6,519 nt of DNA, from the NCBI GenBank assembly GCA_903927685.1, contig CAIYOB010001168.1, positions 1 to 6,519 on the forward strand. Direction: 5' to 3'. The position numbers and the translations under genes were made by a program. Every line of letters starts with the position of its first letter. Positions within the stretch are counted from its first letter, which is position 1. Positions 6,101-6,519 of this stretch are shown piece after piece. Under the pieces are notes generated by a model. That model was not told where the DNA came from. It worked only from the letters and a program-made list of their open reading frames with translations, and did no database searches. The DNA comes from an uncultured Planctomycetaceae bacterium. GTDB taxonomy: Bacteria > Planctomycetota > Planctomycetia > Pirellulales > Pirellulaceae.

Positions 6101-6519
6101 TCAACCGTACGGAACCCGTGCCGATCCCGCCGTAGGCGTCCGTTACGGTGCAGGTGGCCGTGTAAGAACCCCACTCAGGCACGGTCAACGAGAATCCCTG
6201 GGCCGTGCTGGTTGCCACCGTCGCGCCCGTGAGATTGTTGACGACCTTCCACGCATAGGTCATGGTCTCCCCGAGCGGCAGGCCCGGATCGGCGACGACC
6301 GCCAGCACCCAGTCGGTCTTGCTGCCCCAGGTTTCCCGCAGCGTCCCCAGATTGACCGTGGGCGCCTGGTTGACGACGGTCAGATCGCCGCGGCCGGTCA
6401 GCGAGGTGCCCCGCGAGCCGGTGAGGGTCAGCGTGACATGGTAGTTGCCCGGCAGCAGACTGATGGACCCGCTGACGGTCGCCGTAGCCGCTTCGCCCAC
6501 GCGCGTCACCGTACCCGTC
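1..6519 (-). CDS. Interior of a giant multi-domain PKD/Ig-like/VCBS repeat protein (partial at both ends)
   Basis: The minus frame with codons at 6516-6518 down to 3-5 is open for all 2172 codons; the leftover edge bases belong to codons cut by the window. The translation is a continuous chain of beta-sandwich domains. I count ten W-G-D-G PKD signatures (W at residues 406, 592, 773, 951, 1129, 1310, 1490, 1682, 2060, 2157), each followed 20-35 residues later by an H-x-Y/F strand, plus seven Y-A-W-T-V type Ig domains and one VCBS repeat. Domain linkers are typically N-V-A-P-T or N-A-A-P-V. Only one cysteine (residue 123) and about 19 lysines occur, with abundant Asp, Thr, Val and Gly, as expected for a secreted acidic stalk or adhesin. 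No hydrophobic membrane segment, catalytic motif, signal peptide or anchor is visible. Known proteins with this domain mix are extracellular. The substrate or partner cannot be told. The missing termini hold the start, the export signal and any functional head. Confidence 0.95.
156..446 (-). repeat. 97-residue PKD tandem unit, complete copy
   Basis: Residues 2025-2121: V-T-E-G-S-T-V-S-L-A-P-A-T-F (2032-2045), A-T-I-D-W-G-D-G-T (W2060), G-S-H-V-Y-A-D-N-G-T-Y (2083-2093), V-T-D-D-D-G-G-S (2098-2105), and the linker T-N-A-A-P-V-V. It is a canonical PKD domain. The next copy begins exactly 97 codons (291 bases) later. No D-P-G turn or E-D-G-T ending is present, so it belongs to a different lineage from the type-A units. 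Confidence 0.88.
292..410. repeat. Direct DNA repeat, copy 2 (partner at 1-119)
   Basis: This copy encodes residues 2037-2075, from the S-L-A-P-A-T-F strand through W-G-D-G-T to the V-T-Q-T-A loop. Perfect synonymous-site identity over 119 bases indicates a recent duplication or gene conversion, unlike the older alternating block. Confidence 0.93.
447..737 (-). other. Ig-like domain of the L-E-G-S-P-V-T-V / F-D-P-S type
   Basis: Residues 1928-2024. Motifs in order: L-E-G-S-P-V-T-V-S-L (1937-1946), A-A-F-D-P-S-V-A-D-T-E-A-G-L-H-Y-S-Y (1948-1965), R-S-F-T-F-D-D-N-G (1985-1993), V-Y-A-R-I-F-D-R-D-G-G-F-S-E-Y (1997-2011), then T-V-T-N-A-A-P-V-V. It is a PKD relative lacking WGDG, commonly placed next to WGDG domains in planctomycete-style giant proteins, as it is here. 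Confidence 0.72.
738..1010 (-). other. Ig/cadherin-like domain (V-R-E-G-Q ... W-S-W-T-F type)
   Basis: Residues 1837-1927. Order of motifs: I-T-V-R-E-G-Q-A-A, Y-S-D-P-D, S-R-G-T-V-S, D-G-T-W-S-W-T-F-A-A-T-D-G-P (1882-1895), V-A-I-T-A-T-D-A-G-D, and the linker V-E-N-V-A-P-T. This unit type recurs in large PKD-rich bacterial proteins, from memory of the family style. It has no WGDG. Acidic turns such as S-D-P-D could bind calcium, but that is inference. Confidence 0.7.
1011..1316 (-). other. VCBS repeat domain
   Basis: Residues 1735-1836. The family pattern is complete: A-L-T-E-T-D (1744-1749), V-S-G-T-L-T-V-S-D-P-N-S-G-E (1754-1767), Y-G-T-F-S-I-D-A-A-G-L-W-T-Y-T-M-N (1782-1798), then A-A-G-Q-T-Y-T-D-S-V-T-V-S-S-V-D-G-T and the closing I-T-G-T-N-D-A-P (1831-1838). 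VCBS repeats are known from very large bacterial surface adhesins, usually in tandem; here there is only one in view. It separates the alternating block from the C-terminal domains. Confidence 0.88.
1317..1874 (-). repeat. B-A pair 7, last of the alternating block
   Basis: Type B is residues 1549-1645, about 8 residues longer than the other type-B units, with F-D-S-S-P-E-G-T, Y-Q-W-T-V-K-K-D (W1588) and F-F-T-P-E-D-D. Type A is residues 1646-1734, with G-V-P-Y-T-V, T-D-P-G-D-D-T-I, I-H-W-G-D-G-T (W1682), T-H-T-Y-A-A-T and T-E-S-G-K-W-Y. The pair is the longest of the seven (189-192 residues between matching tryptophans) and adjoins the VCBS domain directly. Confidence 0.82.
1875..2420 (-). 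repeat. B-A pair 6
   Basis: Type B is residues 1367-1454 and returns to consensus: G-L-P-A-L-S-P-E-G-A, Y-A-W-T-V-R-K-D-G (W1399), F-T-P-D-D-D-G-A-Y. Type A is residues 1455-1548, with G-T-P-Y-T-L-Y, V-D-P-G-N-D-P-V, V-H-W-G-D-G-T (W1490), T-H-D-Y and T-S-E-D-G-F-F. The linker to the next unit, P-Q-E-Q-W-G-E-P, is atypical. Confidence 0.82.
2421..2954 (-). repeat. B-A pair 5, the most degenerate pair
   Basis: Type B is residues 1189-1274. It keeps E-L-P-A and Y-S-W (W1222), but S-P-E-G-T has become V-D-P-G-T and the P-D-D-x-G turn has become P-L-H-A-G. Type A is residues 1275-1366, with I-D-W-G-D-G-N (W1310) and H-T-Y-A-P; the E-D-G-T ending is replaced by A-T-R-H-D-A-G-N. Spacing to the neighbouring pairs is unchanged, so the fold is probably kept. 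Confidence 0.78.
2955..3506 (-). repeat. B-A pair 4
   Basis: Type B is residues 1005-1095. S-P-E-G-T has drifted to I-F-E-G-D, while Y-A-W-R-V-T-K-N-G (W1038) and F-I-P-D-D-N-G-T-F remain. Type A is residues 1096-1188, with T-Q-D-Q-V-Y-T-L, R-D-P-G-D-E-T, I-S-W-G-D-G-T (W1129), H-V-Y-T-V-G and Q-N-E-D-T-R-G-E. The end of the type-A unit (V-Y-V-R-S-K-F-Q-G-D) lacks the N-V-A-P-T linker. Confidence 0.8.
3507..4040 (-). repeat. B-A pair 3
   Basis: Type B is residues 827-915, with the same G-L-P-A-S-S-P-E-G-T-A peptide (830-840) as pair 2 and Y-H-W-T-V-T-R-N-G (W859). Type A is residues 916-1004, with L-N-E-G-S-A-Y-T-L, D-P-G-T-D-T-V, I-D-W-G-D-G-T (W951), H-T-F-T-N-N-G-S-F and N-E-D-G-T-F. Pairs 1-3 are the most alike of the seven in protein sequence. 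Confidence 0.87.
4041..4574 (-). repeat. B-A pair 2
   Basis: Type B is residues 649-737, with G-L-P-A-S-S-P-E-G-T-A (653-663), Y-A-W-T-V-T-K-D-G (W682) and F-T-P-D-D; this is the best consensus type-B unit. Type A is residues 738-826, with V-R-E-D-V-A-Y-T-L, R-L-D-W-G-D-G-T (W773) and T-H-T-Y-A-D-A-G-S-Y, followed by T-D-E-D-G-T-Y. The usual D-P-G turn of type A is R-G-P-D here. Together they span 178 residues. Confidence 0.87.
4575..5105 (-). repeat. B-A pair 1: Ig-like S-P-E-G-T domain plus WGDGT PKD domain
   Basis: Type B covers residues 472-555: N-L-P-A-T-S-P-E-G-T, F-A-W-T-V (W501), F-A-F-T-P-P-D-N-D. Type A covers 556-648: V-A-E-G-S-T-Y-T-L, V-S-D-P-G-T-D-T-V, I-N-W-G-D-G-T (W592), H-V-F (610-612), N-E-D-G-T-F. 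The linker into the next pair is T-N-V-T-P-T. The N-E-D-G-T-F ending recurs in pair 3 and is a useful marker of type-A units. Confidence 0.85.
5106..5420 (-). other. PKD domain (W-G-D-G-S-E-E), first of the type-A series
   Basis: Residues 367-471. It has the signature V-F-W-G-D-G-S-E-E (W406) and the closing strand S-H-T-Y-A-A-A-G-D-Y (426-435). Its WGDG lies 186 residues before the next one, close to the 180-residue period of the seven following pairs, so it can be counted as the type-A unit preceding the alternating block. It is longer than the later type-A units because of the extra stretch G-P-D-W-T-Y-D-R before the signature. Confidence 0.75.
5421..5792 (-). other. Long PKD-like domain with a D-W-G-N-G variant
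   Basis: Residues 243-366, about 30 residues longer than the other domains. It has the PKD layout F-N-A-T-I-D-W-G-N-G (283-292) and later P-E-H-S-Y-S-E-P-G-G-V-Y (328-339), matching the H-T-Y-A-E-x-G-x-Y strand of PKD-type repeats. The usual aspartate of W-G-D-G is an asparagine (N291). Extra sequence rich in aromatic residues, including A-D-R-Y-S-Y, lies between the two motifs. The D-to-N change and the insertion show that this unit has diverged from the WGDGT units. Confidence 0.65.
5793..6089 (-). other. Irregular Ig-like domain without PKD signature
   Basis: Residues 144-242. The domain opens with H-A-G-P-N-V-T-M and has a central S-W-D-I-Y-Y strand (W180) where type-B domains have Y-A-W-T-V. 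It ends with Y-F-A-Q-L-T-A-R-E-T-W-G. The phrase R-E-T-W-G also occurs in the preceding domain (residues 61-65), suggesting the two are related. I assign no family beyond Ig-like beta-sandwich. Confidence 0.5.
6090..6356 (-). other. Irregular Ig/PKD-like domain with a type-B style Y-A-W-K-V strand
   Basis: Residues 55-143. A T-Y-A-W-K-V strand (W90) follows an A-D-P-G-L turn, and the domain closes with Y-T-A-T-C-T-V-T-D-A-Y-G-G (residues 119-131). This is the same layout as the type-B domains further on, but the S-P-E-G-T motif is absent (L-R-E-T-W-G takes its place) and the loops differ. C123 is the only cysteine in the window, so no disulfide can form within this part of the protein. It could be a diverged relative of the type-B units. 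Confidence 0.6.
6357..6518 (-). other. C-terminal part of an Ig-like domain cut by the right edge
   Basis: Residues 1-54 contain the end of a beta-sandwich: the strand pattern N-Y-H-V-T-L-T-L (residues 25-32) and the closing strand D-L-T-V-V-N-Q-A-P-T (45-54), the standard inter-domain linker of this protein. The N-terminal half of the domain lies beyond the window. It has no WGDG signature in view. An R-G-D triplet sits at residues 43-45, probably by chance. Confidence 0.6.

Noticed and set aside
6384..6392. R-G-D triplet (residues 43-45) as an integrin-type adhesion motif
   Set aside because: A three-residue motif in over 2000 residues is expected by chance, and it sits at the start of a beta-strand rather than in a clear exposed loop.
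1..6519. Promoters, terminators, tRNA or rRNA genes
   Set aside because: None seen on either strand. The window is coding throughout, and no A+T-rich spacer or hairpin with a T tract stands out.

Overview
The window is the interior of a single giant gene on the minus strand. In the minus frame whose first complete codon is 6516-6518 and last is 3-5, I translated 2172 consecutive codons without meeting a stop. Neither the start nor the stop of the gene lies in the window. No intergenic DNA, promoter, ribosome binding site, terminator or RNA gene is visible. Residue numbers below count from the codon at 6516-6518, so residue n occupies bases 6519-3n to 6521-3n.

The product is a string of about 23 beta-sandwich (PKD / Ig-like / VCBS) domains of roughly 90-100 residues. 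From N to C it falls into four zones. (1) Residues 1-471 (6518 to 5106): five irregular Ig/PKD-like domains. (2) Residues 472-1734 (5105 to 1317): a strikingly regular alternation of two domain types, seven B-A pairs. Type B carries S-P-E-G-T and Y-A-W-T-V and has no WGDG; type A is a classical WGDGT PKD domain. The period is about 180 residues (540 bp). (3) Residues 1735-2024 (1316 to 447): one VCBS repeat followed by two other Ig/cadherin-like domains. (4) Residues 2025-2172 (446 to 1): one full 97-residue PKD unit and the start of a second, sharing 119 identical bases, which probably continue as a tandem array past the left edge.

The organism is most likely a high-G+C bacterium. The codons are G/C-rich at third positions. 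Giant cysteine-poor proteins mixing PKD, VCBS and planctomycete-style Ig repeats are typical of Planctomycetes and some other large-genome environmental bacteria. The lineage is an inference from style, not a match. The protein is presumably secreted or displayed on the surface, with the domains acting as a spacer stalk or adhesive array. Signal peptide, catalytic or binding head, and anchor or sorting signal would all lie outside the window. I see no enzyme, defence system or regulatory system here. The interest lies in the repeat architecture and its graded age.
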